This document shows positions 17,658 through 27,177 of a stretch of DNA of 37,581 nt, piece by piece. The stretch's first letter is position 1. Every line of letters starts with the position of its first letter. The position numbers and the translations under genes are program-made. The DNA is from Bacteroidota bacterium (GTDB taxonomy: Bacteria; Bacteroidota; Ignavibacteria; Ignavibacteriales; SURF-24): the NCBI GenBank assembly GCA_030706145.1, contig JAUZPB010000036.1, positions 1-37,581 of the forward strand, in the 5' to 3' direction. Below the pieces are notes generated by a model. The model was given only the letters and a program-made list of their open reading frames with translations. It was not told the origin of the DNA and did no database searches.

Positions 17658-20591
17658 ATGCTAAACTTTGGGGCAATTGTTAAAACCTTAGCTTGTCTAT
17701 TAATTCTACTTATTTCAATTAGTAATCCAATCTTATCTGCAGAGATGGGTAAAATTAGAGGAAAAGTAACTGATTCCAATACAGGAGAAGCCCTGCCGGG
17801 TGCAACCGTAATTATAAAGGGGACTTCAGTGGGTGCTGCGACAGATTTTGAGGGGAAATACTTAATATCGCAGGCTCCACAGGGCAAACAGACAGTTCAG
17901 ATCTCATATGTTGGATACAAATCAAAGGAAATCCATGTTAATGTTTTCCCGGGTAAAACTACAGAACTGAACGTACAGTTAATATATAGTTCAGTTGATA
18001 TGAAAGAAGTTGTAGTAACAGCCCAGTTAGAAGGCCAGTCAGCTGCAATAAATCAGCAATTAAGTTCAAATACTATAGTCAATGTTGTTTCAAAGGACAG
18101 GATACAGGAATTACCGGATCAGAATGCAGCAGAGACACTTGGACGCCTGCCAGGAATTGCACTACAAAGAAATAATGGAGAGGGGCAGAAAGTAGTTGTA
18201 AGGGGATTATCACCAAGATTCAGTTCTATCACAGTAAATGGTGTACAGCTTCCCTCAACCTCACAGCCAGGAGGCTTCAGCAATGATGGCTCAGGAGATG
18301 CAGATGATCGTTCTGTGGATTTAAGTATGATATCTCCTGACATACTTGAAGGGATTGAGGTCTTTAAGGCACAAAGGCCTGATATGGATGGTGATGCTAT
18401 TGGAGGGACAGTCAACTTTACTACAAAGAAGGCAGTAGAGGGATCACGTTCTTCTTTCAGAATGTTTGGCGGATATAATAATCTGGAAAACGATTATGGC
18501 AATTACAGGGGAAGTTTCTCCTACAGCAATAGATTTTTCAAGAATGAGGAAGAAGGATACTCAAAATTAGGTATAGTTCTAGGCGGCAGTATACAAAAAG
18601 CTAACCGTGCTTCGGATGGTGCAGGTGGAACATACTCATGGACAGGTCAGACAAATGGAGAACCTGTTTACCAGACTTCAAATGTATCATTGACAAAGCA
18701 CAATGAGATAAGAAGAAGATATGGTCTAAACCTTGCGATGGATTATTCAATAGCAGAAAACAATGACATTTTTCTAACAAGTCTTTGGGCAGGCACTCAT
18801 CAAGACGAAAAGGACCGTACACATAACTATGCAATTTCCGGAGGGTATCATGATCGTACATATTTTGAGCGCGAAGTTGATCTAAATACATGGAGCAATT
18901 CACTTACAGGTAAACACCTATTATCAAATTTTGAAGTAAACTGGACTGTTTCCTATTCAATATCGAAGAGCAAATCTCCATGGGGAGGATATGCAAACTT
19001 TTCTGAGACAAGCGGTTTTTCAAATAACATGCCTATAGAGAACCTTGATCCCTCTGCAGTTTCAAATTATGCTTTAAATGATTACAAAGCAGCTTTTTTA
19101 GGTAGTGCATATATTCAGAATGAGGACCTTAAAGACCATAATACAACAGCAGAGATAAACATTCAGCATCCGTTTTTCTTTGGAAGTGACATTTCAGGTT
19201 ACATAAAACTTGGAGGAAAGCTTCGTGATAAAAGCAGAGAAAAAAATGTTGACCAGTATGGTGGACTAAGGTGGTATACCGGGCAGAAGATAATGACAGC
19301 TTATCCAGGAGTGTTCATTCCAGCAGCAAACAGTTCGGCTGACATTTCACTTTCAAACTTCATATCAAATCAAAGTTCACTCGATAATTTCTTAGGTGGA
19401 GACTACAAATACAATGAAGTTATGGATGAAGGAGCTCTGCATAATTTCCTGGATAAATACCAGCCCATATTCAAACAGACAAAAAACTACAAAATGGATG
19501 TTGAAGATTACAACGCCAGTGAAAACATCTATTCAGGTTATCTGATGACAGAAATCAAGTGGCAGCAAGTCGTTACATTTATGCCTGGATTCAGATATGA
19601 AAACACATCAACTGACTATTCAACAAAGGTTGCAAATCCTGCCACAAGTACTCTCATGATGAAAAAAGCATTGAGTGATTCATTAGGAAGCAGGAGCTAT
19701 GGAAATTTTCTTCCAATGGCGCAGCTCAGAATTAAACCTGTTGACTGGATGGACATTCGTCTTGCTGTTACAAAGTCATTATCACGTCCTAATTTCTTAA
19801 GCTTAATTCCATATGAAGTACTTGACTATGATAATCTGACGCTACGTTATGGTAATCCAAACTTAAAAGAGACAAAGGCTACGAACTATGATGCTTATCT
19901 GTCAATATATAATAGTAAATGGGGTTTGTTTACAGTTGGGAAATTTTACAAAAGGCTCAACGATATAGATTATCAGCGGTCGAAAATAATGGCTGGAGGT
20001 TATTATTCCCCATATCTTACCAATCTAAAAGGATGGACAGTAACAACACCTGAGAACCTGCCTGATGTAACAACTGTCGATGGCTGGGAACTTGAACTTC
20101 AGACAAATTTTGTTTTTCTACCAAGTCCCTTTGATGGAATTCTGCTTTATGCAAATTTCTCCTTTATTCATTCAGAGACACAATATCCATATACAAATTA
20201 CGAAACAGTATATCTTGACCATGCCCCATGGGTAACAACTATATCAACAGAAATGAAGAGGACCGGAAGAATGATCGGGCAGCCAGATAGAATAGGCAAC
20301 GTAACAATAGGTTATGAGAAAGCCGGATTCTCCGGCAGGTTATCAGTGATATATCAGGGTGACGCACTTAGAGGTGTAGGTATGTCTGAAGCTAACGATG
20401 AACTTGATGATTCGTCGATAAGACTTGATCTGGTTCTTCAGCAGAAAATTGGCAACAATCTTAGTTTTATAGTACAACTTAACAACATAACAAACCGGGA
20501 AGAAAAAACTTTTATTAGATACCGGGATTTAACAACCAGGACCCAAGATTATGGAATGACTCTGGATTGTGGCTTTCAACTTAAATTTTGA
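17658..20591 (+). CDS. TonB-dependent outer-membrane receptor
   Basis: This 977-residue receptor has a signal peptide (about 1-28). A carboxypeptidase-regulatory-like domain (about 31-115; GKVTDSNTGEALPGATV and ISYVGYKS) is typical of Bacteroidetes-group receptors. A plug (about 135-255, with SRxxxxLPDQNAAETLGRLPG-like and VVVRGL motifs) follows, then a long beta-barrel ending in Phe. The plug wording, with DRSVDLSMISPDILEGIEV and GGTVNFTTKKA, resembles the TonB-Xanth-Caul receptor group more than classical SusC. No SusD gene follows; the next gene, 48 bp on, encodes a T9SS-exported beta-helix protein. The substrate is inferred from the neighbours to be a rhamnose- or mannose-containing oligosaccharide, with uptake energised by TonB-ExbBD encoded elsewhere. 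Its regulator is probably the HTCS just upstream. Confidence 0.94.
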   Translation: MLNFGAIVKTLACLLILLISISNPILSAEMGKIRGKVTDSNTGEALPGATVIIKGTSVGAATDFEGKYLISQAPQGKQTVQISYVGYKSKEIHVNVFPGKTTELNVQLIYSSVDMKEVVVTAQLEGQSAAINQQLSSNTIVNVVSKDRIQELPDQNAAETLGRLPGIALQRNNGEGQKVVVRGLSPRFSSITVNGVQLPSTSQPGGFSNDGSGDADDRSVDLSMISPDILEGIEVFKAQRPDMDGDAIGGTVNFTTKKAVEGSRSSFRMFGGYNNLENDYGNYRGSFSYSNRFFKNEEEGYSKLGIVLGGSIQKANRASDGAGGTYSWTGQTNGEPVYQTSNVSLTKHNEIRRRYGLNLAMDYSIAENNDIFLTSLWAGTHQDEKDRTHNYAISGGYHDRTYFEREVDLNTWSNSLTGKHLLSNFEVNWTVSYSISKSKSPWGGYANFSETSGFSNNMPIENLDPSAVSNYALNDYKAAFLGSAYIQNEDLKDHNTTAEINIQHPFFFGSDISGYIKLGGKLRDKSREKNVDQYGGLRWYTGQKIMTAYPGVFIPAANSSADISLSNFISNQSSLDNFLGGDYKYNEVMDEGALHNFLDKYQPIFKQTKNYKMDVEDYNASENIYSGYLMTEIKWQQVVTFMPGFRYENTSTDYSTKVANPATSTLMMKKALSDSLGSRSYGNFLPMAQLRIKPVDWMDIRLAVTKSLSRPNFLSLIPYEVLDYDNLTLRYGNPNLKETKATNYDAYLSIYNSKWGLFTVGKFYKRLNDIDYQRSKIMAGGYYSPYLTNLKGWTVTTPENLPDVTTVDGWELELQTNFVFLPSPFDGILLYANFSFIHSETQYPYTNYETVYLDHAPWVTTISTEMKRTGRMIGQPDRIGNVTIGYEKAGFSGRLSVIYQGDALRGVGMSEANDELDDSSIRLDLVLQQKIGNNLSFIVQLNNITNREEKTFIRYRDLTTRTQDYGMTLDCGFQLKF

Positions 20592-20639
20592 TTAGCCCAC
20601 AGAATTCAAATATCATACACAAAAAAAAGGAGACAGGTT

Positions 20640-22187
20640 ATGCGCATCAGGTTTACTAAACTAATTACCAGTGCTATCATTCTTGTGTCTGTTCTTTCTA
20701 CATGCACGACTATTTTTGCACAAAAAGCTATCGATCCCAAGACAGAAATAGTCACTTTAATTAATGGCGATACAACTTCTACAGGGGCACGGAAAAATAC
20801 TTCATACACACTTGCAAGAGGAGCTGTATATTTTGCATTAGGTACAATACAGAGCAATTATGATCTAACAATTTCAGCCTCAGGGAACTTGTCACTGGCT
20901 GCACCAAAGATAATTATTCTAACAGATTCAAAGGGAAACTCTTCACTTCCATTTAAGCCCTATAAGAGTCTTACATTAAAGGGGCTTGATATGTCTGGTG
21001 TTAACGCAGCTGGAGCGCAGATAGCTAATATCATTCAGACTGGTACAACAAATGTAAAAATAGCCTTAAAGGGTTGCACAATTGACAGTGTACAGAGCAG
21101 GATGATACTAGTTGATCAGAACTACTGCAGTGTATTTGTAGAAGACTGTTATCTCCATAACAGTGCAGCAGGCAGTCATTCAGGACGATTTATTGATGCC
21201 CGCGAAACAATACTAGATAGTGTTGTTATGGTTAACAATACCTTTTATAATTTCATGCATACACTTATAAACAGGTTTAGTGGTGGACAAAAATACTTCA
21301 AGTTTGATCACAACACAGTATATAATATTGCCCGTATCCCTCTTAGAATCGATGCCAGCCCTGAAATAATAGTCACAAATAATCTTTTTATTCAAACTGG
21401 TTTTGCAGGATATCTAAAAGATTGGGACAAGTATATAAAAGACATTGATATGGGAGACAGAGACGAATGGTCACGCATAGAAATATGGCCAAAGGACAGC
21501 GTTGCAGCATTTGCCAGTTATACACAAAAGATCAACTTCAAGCACAATAATTTCTGGTTAGATCCAGCAATTGTTGCACTGTATCCTGATTCGGTTAGAC
21601 CATATATGACGCTTGACTTTGATTTTGAGAAAAAAATGGTAGGGGCAGACACGTTAACATGGCTGAATGAAAATGTTAGTTTCACAAAAGCACCATCGTG
21701 TAAATATATTGAGATGTGCAAAGAACATTGGGCAGATGGTTCACCACAGACAAAGCCTGGTTTTACAGATGATAAAAGGCCATATAGCTTTACATATCTT
21801 ACAAGTTCCAAATCTTATACTTCAGCTGATGGTGGATATCCACTTGGTGACCTAAACTGGTGGCCAGAGAAAAAAGCTCTATGGAGCAGTACAACAGGAA
21901 TAAAACAAACAAAAGCACAACCTTCAAGGTTTAGTTTAGAGCAGAATTATCCTAATCCCTTTAACCCCTCGACAGTAATCAAGTACTCAATATCTAAAGC
22001 ATCGAATGTTACATTAAAAGTTTACAATGTACTAGGTAAAGAAATCGCAACGCTGGTCAATGCAAACCAGGGTGCTGGTGAATATAGTGTATCTTTTGAT
22101 GCTAAGAGTTTGGCCTCAGGAATTTATTTCTACACAATTTCCGCAGGCAGCTATATTGAGACAAAGAAAATGATCTTGACAAAATAA
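20640..22187 (+). CDS. T9SS-exported right-handed beta-helix protein
   Basis: This 515-residue protein has a signal peptide (about 1-28, ending IFAQ). Residues about 35-370 show the short periodic strands of a parallel beta-helix, for example LTLKGLDMSG, IALKGCTIDS and VFVEDCYLHNS, with repeated Asn/Asp turns such as NNTFYN, HNTVYN and TNNLF. This resembles pectate-lyase-like and DUF5123/DUF4957-type surface proteins. A T9SS type A sorting domain lies at about 430-515 (NYPNPFNPSTVIKYS start). I do not see a confident catalytic site, so it could be a lyase/hydrolase or a glycan-binding surface protein. AAAGGAGA lies 8 nt before the ATG. It is cotranscribed with the receptor, ends in a strong terminator, and may take the role SusD has elsewhere (inference). 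Confidence 0.88.
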   Translation: MRIRFTKLITSAIILVSVLSTCTTIFAQKAIDPKTEIVTLINGDTTSTGARKNTSYTLARGAVYFALGTIQSNYDLTISASGNLSLAAPKIIILTDSKGNSSLPFKPYKSLTLKGLDMSGVNAAGAQIANIIQTGTTNVKIALKGCTIDSVQSRMILVDQNYCSVFVEDCYLHNSAAGSHSGRFIDARETILDSVVMVNNTFYNFMHTLINRFSGGQKYFKFDHNTVYNIARIPLRIDASPEIIVTNNLFIQTGFAGYLKDWDKYIKDIDMGDRDEWSRIEIWPKDSVAAFASYTQKINFKHNNFWLDPAIVALYPDSVRPYMTLDFDFEKKMVGADTLTWLNENVSFTKAPSCKYIEMCKEHWADGSPQTKPGFTDDKRPYSFTYLTSSKSYTSADGGYPLGDLNWWPEKKALWSSTTGIKQTKAQPSRFSLEQNYPNPFNPSTVIKYSISKASNVTLKVYNVLGKEIATLVNANQGAGEYSVSFDAKSLASGIYFYTISAGSYIETKKMILTK

Positions 22188-22202
22188 TGAACTGATTCCT
22201 TT

Positions 22203-22240
22203 CCGGCCGGAACAACATTAGATCCGGCCGGTTCTTTATT
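22203..22240 (+). terminator. strong rho-independent terminator of the receptor operon
   Basis: CCGGCCGGA (22203-22211) and TCCGGCCGG (22223-22231) form a perfect 9-bp GC-rich stem with an 11-nt loop and a T-rich tail (TTCTTTATT). It starts 16 bp after the stop at 22187 and separates the receptor unit from the GH92 gene. Confidence 0.92.
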
Positions 22241-22273
22241 TAACAAATTAAGATAAATAAAACAAAGATTTAG

Positions 22274-22281
22274 TAATTTTG
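22274..22281 (+). promoter_or_regulatory. possible -7 element before the GH92 gene
   Basis: TAATTTTG fits the Bacteroidetes TAnnTTTG form and lies between the terminator and the GH92 start, 136 bp before it. No matching upstream TTTG box is seen. A 10-bp palindrome TCCTTAAGGA at 22317-22326 is nearby and could be an operator. Confidence 0.25.
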
Positions 22282-22416
22282 GGAAAAATGATCAAGCTTA
22301 AGATAACGCTGCATATTCCTTAAGGATATTTTATGGAATGGAGCATCAAATAAAACATATTTAAACAGAATAAAGTAATACAAAACCTAACACAATACTA
22401 AAACCCGGATGACTTT

Positions 22417-24687
22417 TTGAAAGCGCAAATAATAATTTTAATTTATATACTATTAGCATTATCAATTCTCACGCTAGATAATCATTATGCCCAAGGCTCT
22501 GCCAACAAAAAGATAGATCTTATTCAATATGTTAATCCTTTAATTGGCACAGCACCTTCTAATACAATAAGTGCAAGAAAACATGGGAAAGGTACTGAAC
22601 TCAATGCACAGGTACAGCCATCTGTGACGATCCCATTCGGTATGACAAACTGGACTGCTCAGACACATAATTCAGAAAAGAAATGCTTGTCATCATATTA
22701 CTATAAAGATTCACTAATAACAGGTTTCAGAGGATCACATTGGTTAAGCGGATCGTGTACACAGGAATATGGCTCAATGGCTGTAATGCCGATATCAGGT
22801 AAATTAGTTTGCAATCCTTTTAGGCGAGGCTCACAATTTACACATGCAAAGGAAATTTCCTCACCCGATTACTATAAGGTATCACTGGATAAATACGATA
22901 TAACTGCCGAAATCTCTGCAACAGCAAGGTGCGGAATCCTAAGATTTACATTTAACAAAGCAGGTGAAGCTCATATAATTGTTAATCCAAATAACGAGAA
23001 AAAAGAAGGTTACGTAAGAGTTATCCCTGAGAAAGGTGAAATAGTTGGATACAACCCTATTAGGAGAATATACCAGGGCTGGGGCAAGCCAGCAGGTTTT
23101 TCAGGAAATTTTGTTGTAAGAATAGAGAAAGCTGCAAAAGGTTATGGAGTTTATTCTGCAGATGAAACTCTGCCCAAGCAGACTGTAATGGAAAAGAAAA
23201 ATGATATTGGGGCTTACTTTTCATTTAAAGTAAAAAAAGGTGAGCAGATAATTGTAAAAATTGGAACCTCTTTTGTCAGCATTGACCAGGCACGCAAGAA
23301 CCTTGATTCAGAAATACCTGGTTATGATTTTAATTCAGTAAGATCAAGTCTAAAGGAAGTCTGGAATGAACTACTCTCAAAGATATTAGTTGAGGGTGAG
23401 AGCAATGATGATAAAGTAAAATTTTATACAGCTATGTATCACAGTTTTCAGCAGCCCAGGATTTATAATGACGTTGACGGCACATATCCCAGGTTTAATG
23501 GCAACTCAAAAACAGATACAATAAAAGACGGAAATTATTACTGTGACTTTTCAATTTGGGATACATACAGAGCTCTTCATCCATTATATAATATACTTAT
23601 ACCGAAAGAAAATGCCGATATGATGCGTTCACTTTTATTGATGGGAAAAGCCGGAGGCTGGCTCCCCATTTTTCCCAAATGGAACTCTTATACTTCTGCA
23701 ATGATTGGCGATCATGCCATATCATTAATTGCTGAAGCATATATAAAGGGAAATATTTCTCTTAGTGAAGATGACTATATGCTTCTAAAGCATAATGCAA
23801 CTGAAACTCCTTCTAAGTTTGAAGAATATGCTGATGGTAAAGGAAGGCGGGCGCTTACTTCTTACCTTAAGTATGGATATATTCCTCTTGAAGACTCTGT
23901 TAAAGAAGCTTTTCATAATAATGAGCAAGTCTCAAGAACACTTGAATATGCTTACGATGATTTTTCATTGGCGCAGGTTGCAAAAAAGATGGGTAAAGAG
24001 GAAGATTACAGATATTTTTTTAATCGCTCGAAAAACTACCGGAATGTATATGATACTACGATCCATAATATGAATGGACGCTACAAAGACGGTTCTTTTA
24101 TAAAAAACACGGACAAAGAAGACTTTGCCTCCTTCATAACAGAAGGCACACCGTGGCAATATAACTGGTATGTTCCGCAGGATGTAAAAGGTTTGATTGA
24201 ATTGATGGGGGGAATGACCTCTTTCAATGACAATCTAGATAAATTCTTTGAGGCAGGTCAATACTGGCATGGCAACGAACCTAGTCACCAGATTGCATTT
24301 CTTTATAATTATTCATCTGAGCCATGGAAAACACAGCAAAAGGTAAATAATATATTAAAAGAAGAATACGATCTTGGTCCAGGTGGTTTAAGCGGAAACG
24401 ATGATTCTGGTCAGATGTCTGCATGGTATGTTTTAGGTGCAATAGGTTTTTATCCTGTTTGTCCTGTATTGCCGGAATATCAGATAAGCGGGCCAAAGTT
24501 TAGAAAGGTAACTTTAACATGCGGAAATGGAAATACCTTTATTATAAATGCTCCGAATTATTCATCAAATAACTATTTTATACATGGAATTGAATTAAAC
24601 GGCAGAAAGTATGATGGTTTTTCACTCTCACATGATCAGCTGATGAAAGGCGGGGAGATGAAGTTTGATATGTCTAGTTGGAAGTAA
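22417..24687 (+). CDS. GH92 alpha-mannosidase
   Basis: This 756-residue exported glycoside hydrolase has a signal peptide (about 1-26) followed directly by DLIQYVNPLIGT, the family-92 N-terminal signature. Calcium-dependent, inverting GH92 enzymes remove alpha-mannose. The likely acid Glu576 sits in TEGTPWQYNW, the sugar-binding region GNEPSHQ follows, and Asp662/Asp663 lie in GNDDSGQMSAWYVLG, the general-base signature. Early in the protein the loop reads GFRGSHWLSGS, unlike the commoner GFSHTHLSG, so linkage or sugar preference may be unusual. The length is normal for the family. The start is a TTG at 22417; the nearest ATG (22409) runs into TGA after three codons, whose TGA overlaps the TTG. 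It heads the same-strand run of rhamnose genes, ending 70 bp before rhaT. Confidence 0.92.
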   Translation: MKAQIIILIYILLALSILTLDNHYAQGSANKKIDLIQYVNPLIGTAPSNTISARKHGKGTELNAQVQPSVTIPFGMTNWTAQTHNSEKKCLSSYYYKDSLITGFRGSHWLSGSCTQEYGSMAVMPISGKLVCNPFRRGSQFTHAKEISSPDYYKVSLDKYDITAEISATARCGILRFTFNKAGEAHIIVNPNNEKKEGYVRVIPEKGEIVGYNPIRRIYQGWGKPAGFSGNFVVRIEKAAKGYGVYSADETLPKQTVMEKKNDIGAYFSFKVKKGEQIIVKIGTSFVSIDQARKNLDSEIPGYDFNSVRSSLKEVWNELLSKILVEGESNDDKVKFYTAMYHSFQQPRIYNDVDGTYPRFNGNSKTDTIKDGNYYCDFSIWDTYRALHPLYNILIPKENADMMRSLLLMGKAGGWLPIFPKWNSYTSAMIGDHAISLIAEAYIKGNISLSEDDYMLLKHNATETPSKFEEYADGKGRRALTSYLKYGYIPLEDSVKEAFHNNEQVSRTLEYAYDDFSLAQVAKKMGKEEDYRYFFNRSKNYRNVYDTTIHNMNGRYKDGSFIKNTDKEDFASFITEGTPWQYNWYVPQDVKGLIELMGGMTSFNDNLDKFFEAGQYWHGNEPSHQIAFLYNYSSEPWKTQQKVNNILKEEYDLGPGGLSGNDDSGQMSAWYVLGAIGFYPVCPVLPEYQISGPKFRKVTLTCGNGNTFIINAPNYSSNNYFIHGIELNGRKYDGFSLSHDQLMKGGEMKFDMSSWK

Positions 24688-24757
24688 AATTTCAACGTCA
24701 AGTAAATTTCCTTTGTCATTGTGCGACATTTTATAAAATCAGATAAGGAAAGTACAG

Positions 24758-25798
24758 ATGAGTTCATTATCAAGTATTCTCTTAATTGCAATGGGCAGCC
24801 TTTGTGCTGCAAGCTTTTATGTACCTATAAATAAAATAAAGCAATGGTCATGGGAGTCATACTGGGTAATTCAGGGTGTTGCCTCATGGATAATTGCTCC
24901 CTGGATTTTTGCCTACTTCACAGTTCCAAATCTTATGCAAGTATTAAGCAGTTCACCCTCTAGTGCAATTATTAATACGATGATCTTCGGTGCTCTGTGG
25001 GGAGTTGGTGGATTGACCTTTGGACTGAGCATGCGGTTTTTAGGTGTTGCAATGGGCCAGTCTATTTCACTCGGGTTCTGCGCTGCCTTTGGGACTTTAG
25101 CTGCTCCTATTATTTCTGGTTCGAATCTTTTCAGCTCACATGAAGGGATAATGATACTTAGCGGAGTATCAATTTGCATAGCAGGAATAGCAGTCGTTGG
25201 GTATGCAGGAGCAATTCGCTCCAAGAATTTATCTCAAAAAGAGAGAGCTAATGCTATAAAGGATTTTGCTCTAAAGAAGGGATTGCTAATAGCCATATTT
25301 GCCGGAGTAATGAGTGCCTGCTTTAGTATTGGTCTTACCGGAATCAGTGGAGTAATGGATGCAGGAAACAAAATAAACGATACAGCAAAGATCTATGGAA
25401 CCGACCCACTCTTTGCTTCTAATCCCGTTTATATAATTGTAATGTTAGGAGGGTTTCTAACAAACTTTGTTTATTGTATGTATCTTAATTATTCAAACAG
25501 AACATTTAGCGACTATTTTTCCCTGCCTGCATCAACTTTAATTAACAACCTCTTCTTTTGTTTTTTAGGTGGGACACTTTGGTATTTGCAATTCTTTTTC
25601 TTTGGCATGGGACAAAGTAAACTTCCCTTTGGAATGGCTGCATTTGGATGGAGTATACTTATGGCATTAAATATACTCTTTAGTAATATCTGGGGAATAA
25701 TTTTAAGTGAATGGAGAGGTTCAGGTAAAAGATCTGTTTCGACATTAGTTCTTGGACTTTTCTTGCTGATATTATCAACGTTTGTAATAAAGCTATAA
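24758..25798 (+). CDS. rhaT: L-rhamnose/H+ symporter RhaT
   Basis: This 346-residue inner-membrane protein is close in length to E. coli RhaT (344), with about ten membrane helices. The pattern is that of RhaT: CAASFYVPINKIKQWSWESYW, then ALWGVGGLTFGLSMRFLGVAMG, IALGFC-like SISLGFCAAFGTL, an internal acidic cytoplasmic loop, and QFFFFGMGQSKLPFG near the end. It imports L-rhamnose with protons. It lies 48 bp before rhaA, in one operon. AAGGAAAG before the ATG acts as the ribosome-binding site. Confidence 0.95.
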   Translation: MSSLSSILLIAMGSLCAASFYVPINKIKQWSWESYWVIQGVASWIIAPWIFAYFTVPNLMQVLSSSPSSAIINTMIFGALWGVGGLTFGLSMRFLGVAMGQSISLGFCAAFGTLAAPIISGSNLFSSHEGIMILSGVSICIAGIAVVGYAGAIRSKNLSQKERANAIKDFALKKGLLIAIFAGVMSACFSIGLTGISGVMDAGNKINDTAKIYGTDPLFASNPVYIIVMLGGFLTNFVYCMYLNYSNRTFSDYFSLPASTLINNLFFCFLGGTLWYLQFFFFGMGQSKLPFGMAAFGWSILMALNILFSNIWGIILSEWRGSGKRSVSTLVLGLFLLILSTFVIKL

Positions 25799-25846
25799 AC
25801 ATCAGGAATTCATTATTCAGGAGATAAATAAAAGGAAGACAGTCAA

Positions 25847-27115
25847 ATGAGAAATTCTGAAACAATAGAAAGGGCTTATCAGTATGCAAAGGCACAATAT
25901 GCTGAAATGGGGACTAATACTGATGAAGCAATAAATAAACTGGAGAGTATAAAAATAAGCTTGCACTGCTGGCAGGCAGATGATGTAGCAGGATTTGAAT
26001 CACCTGAGGCAGAGCTTGAAGGTGGTGGAATACAGGTCACCGGAAACTATCCTGGCAAAGCAAAAACAATTGCACAGTTAAGAAGTGACATAGAAAAAGT
26101 AATTAGCCTATTACCAGGGAAGCAGCGCTTAAATCTCCATGCAATATATGGGGATTTCATGGGAGAGAAAGTTGATCGTGACAAGATTGAAATAAAGCAT
26201 TTTCAAAGCTGGATTGACTGGGCAAAGCAAATTGGAATAGGCCTGGATTTTAATCCTACTTGTTTTTCACATCCTTACGCCGATGATGGTTTTACTATTT
26301 CAAGTAAAAACGAGCTTCACCGAAATTTCTGGATTGAGCATATAAAAAGGACAAGAAAAATAGCAGCAGAAATGGGTAAGGAGTTAGGGACTCCAGCAAT
26401 TAATAACATATGGATCCCCGATGGCTCGAAGGATATAGCTATTGACCGCAGTGGGTACAGAGAAATTCTAAAGAATTCTCTTGATGAAATATTCAAGGAA
26501 GAATATCCAAAAGAATATCTGCTTGATTCACTAGAGAGCAAGCTTTTTGGAATTGGATCAGAATCTATGGTTGTTGGATCACATGAATTTTATCTGGGTT
26601 ATGCAATAAAGAACAATAAAATGCTCTGTCTTGATACGGGACATTTTCATCCCACAGAACAGATAGCTGATAAGATATCATCAGTGCTTCAATTTGCAGA
26701 TAAGCTTCTTCTGCATGTAAGCCGTGGTGTAAGATGGGATAGTGATCACGTTGTAATATATAACGATGAGATCCAAGCAATCGCACAGGAAATTATACGC
26801 TCTTGTGCCCTTAGAAAAGTAAGCGTTGCGCTTGACTATTTTGATGGAAGCATAAACAGGATTGGAGCTTATATAATAGGAGCCCGGGCCGTTCAAATGG
26901 CATTTCTTAATGCATTATTAGAGCCCACAGAAAGGCTAAAAGAACTTGAAACCAATGGCAAATATTTTGAAAGGCTTGCGCTTCTGGATATAATGAAAGC
27001 AAAGCCCTTAGGAGCAGTCTATGACTATTACTGTATGATAAATAATACTCCTGTTGGGGAAGATTATATTTGCGAAATCCATGATTATGAAGATGAAGTC
27101 CTTTCAAAAAGGTAG
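25847..27115 (+). CDS. rhaA: L-rhamnose isomerase RhaA
   Basis: This 422-residue cytoplasmic enzyme, close in length to E. coli RhaA (419), converts L-rhamnose to L-rhamnulose. Diagnostic stretches include SLHCWQADDVAGFE, GGIQVTGNYPGKA, LNLHAIYGDFMG, GLDFNPTCFSHPYADDG, NIWIPDGSKDI, ESKLFGIGSES and CLDTGHFHPTEQIADKIS. The metal and catalytic region LLLHVSRGVRWDSDHVV keeps its Asp and His residues, and the LDYFDGSINRI segment is also conserved. It needs Mn2+ or a similar ion. The next steps, rhamnulokinase and rhamnulose-phosphate aldolase, are not in this window. It is cotranscribed with rhaT. Confidence 0.96.
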   Translation: MRNSETIERAYQYAKAQYAEMGTNTDEAINKLESIKISLHCWQADDVAGFESPEAELEGGGIQVTGNYPGKAKTIAQLRSDIEKVISLLPGKQRLNLHAIYGDFMGEKVDRDKIEIKHFQSWIDWAKQIGIGLDFNPTCFSHPYADDGFTISSKNELHRNFWIEHIKRTRKIAAEMGKELGTPAINNIWIPDGSKDIAIDRSGYREILKNSLDEIFKEEYPKEYLLDSLESKLFGIGSESMVVGSHEFYLGYAIKNNKMLCLDTGHFHPTEQIADKISSVLQFADKLLLHVSRGVRWDSDHVVIYNDEIQAIAQEIIRSCALRKVSVALDYFDGSINRIGAYIIGARAVQMAFLNALLEPTERLKELETNGKYFERLALLDIMKAKPLGAVYDYYCMINNTPVGEDYICEIHDYEDEVLSKR

Positions 27116-27150
27116 TTATTTTTAGTACAGTCTTTTAAATTAGTTTTCTG

Positions 27151-27165
27151 GAGAGAGAGAGAGAG
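27151..27165 (+). repeat. (GA)7 dinucleotide tract before the rhamnosidase gene
   Basis: Seven consecutive GA units plus a G end 12 nt before the ATG at 27178, where a ribosome-binding site would be expected. The purine-rich tract may itself bind the ribosome. Such tracts can change length by slippage. Confidence 0.85.
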
Positions 27166-27177
27166 TATCTTCCAAGT

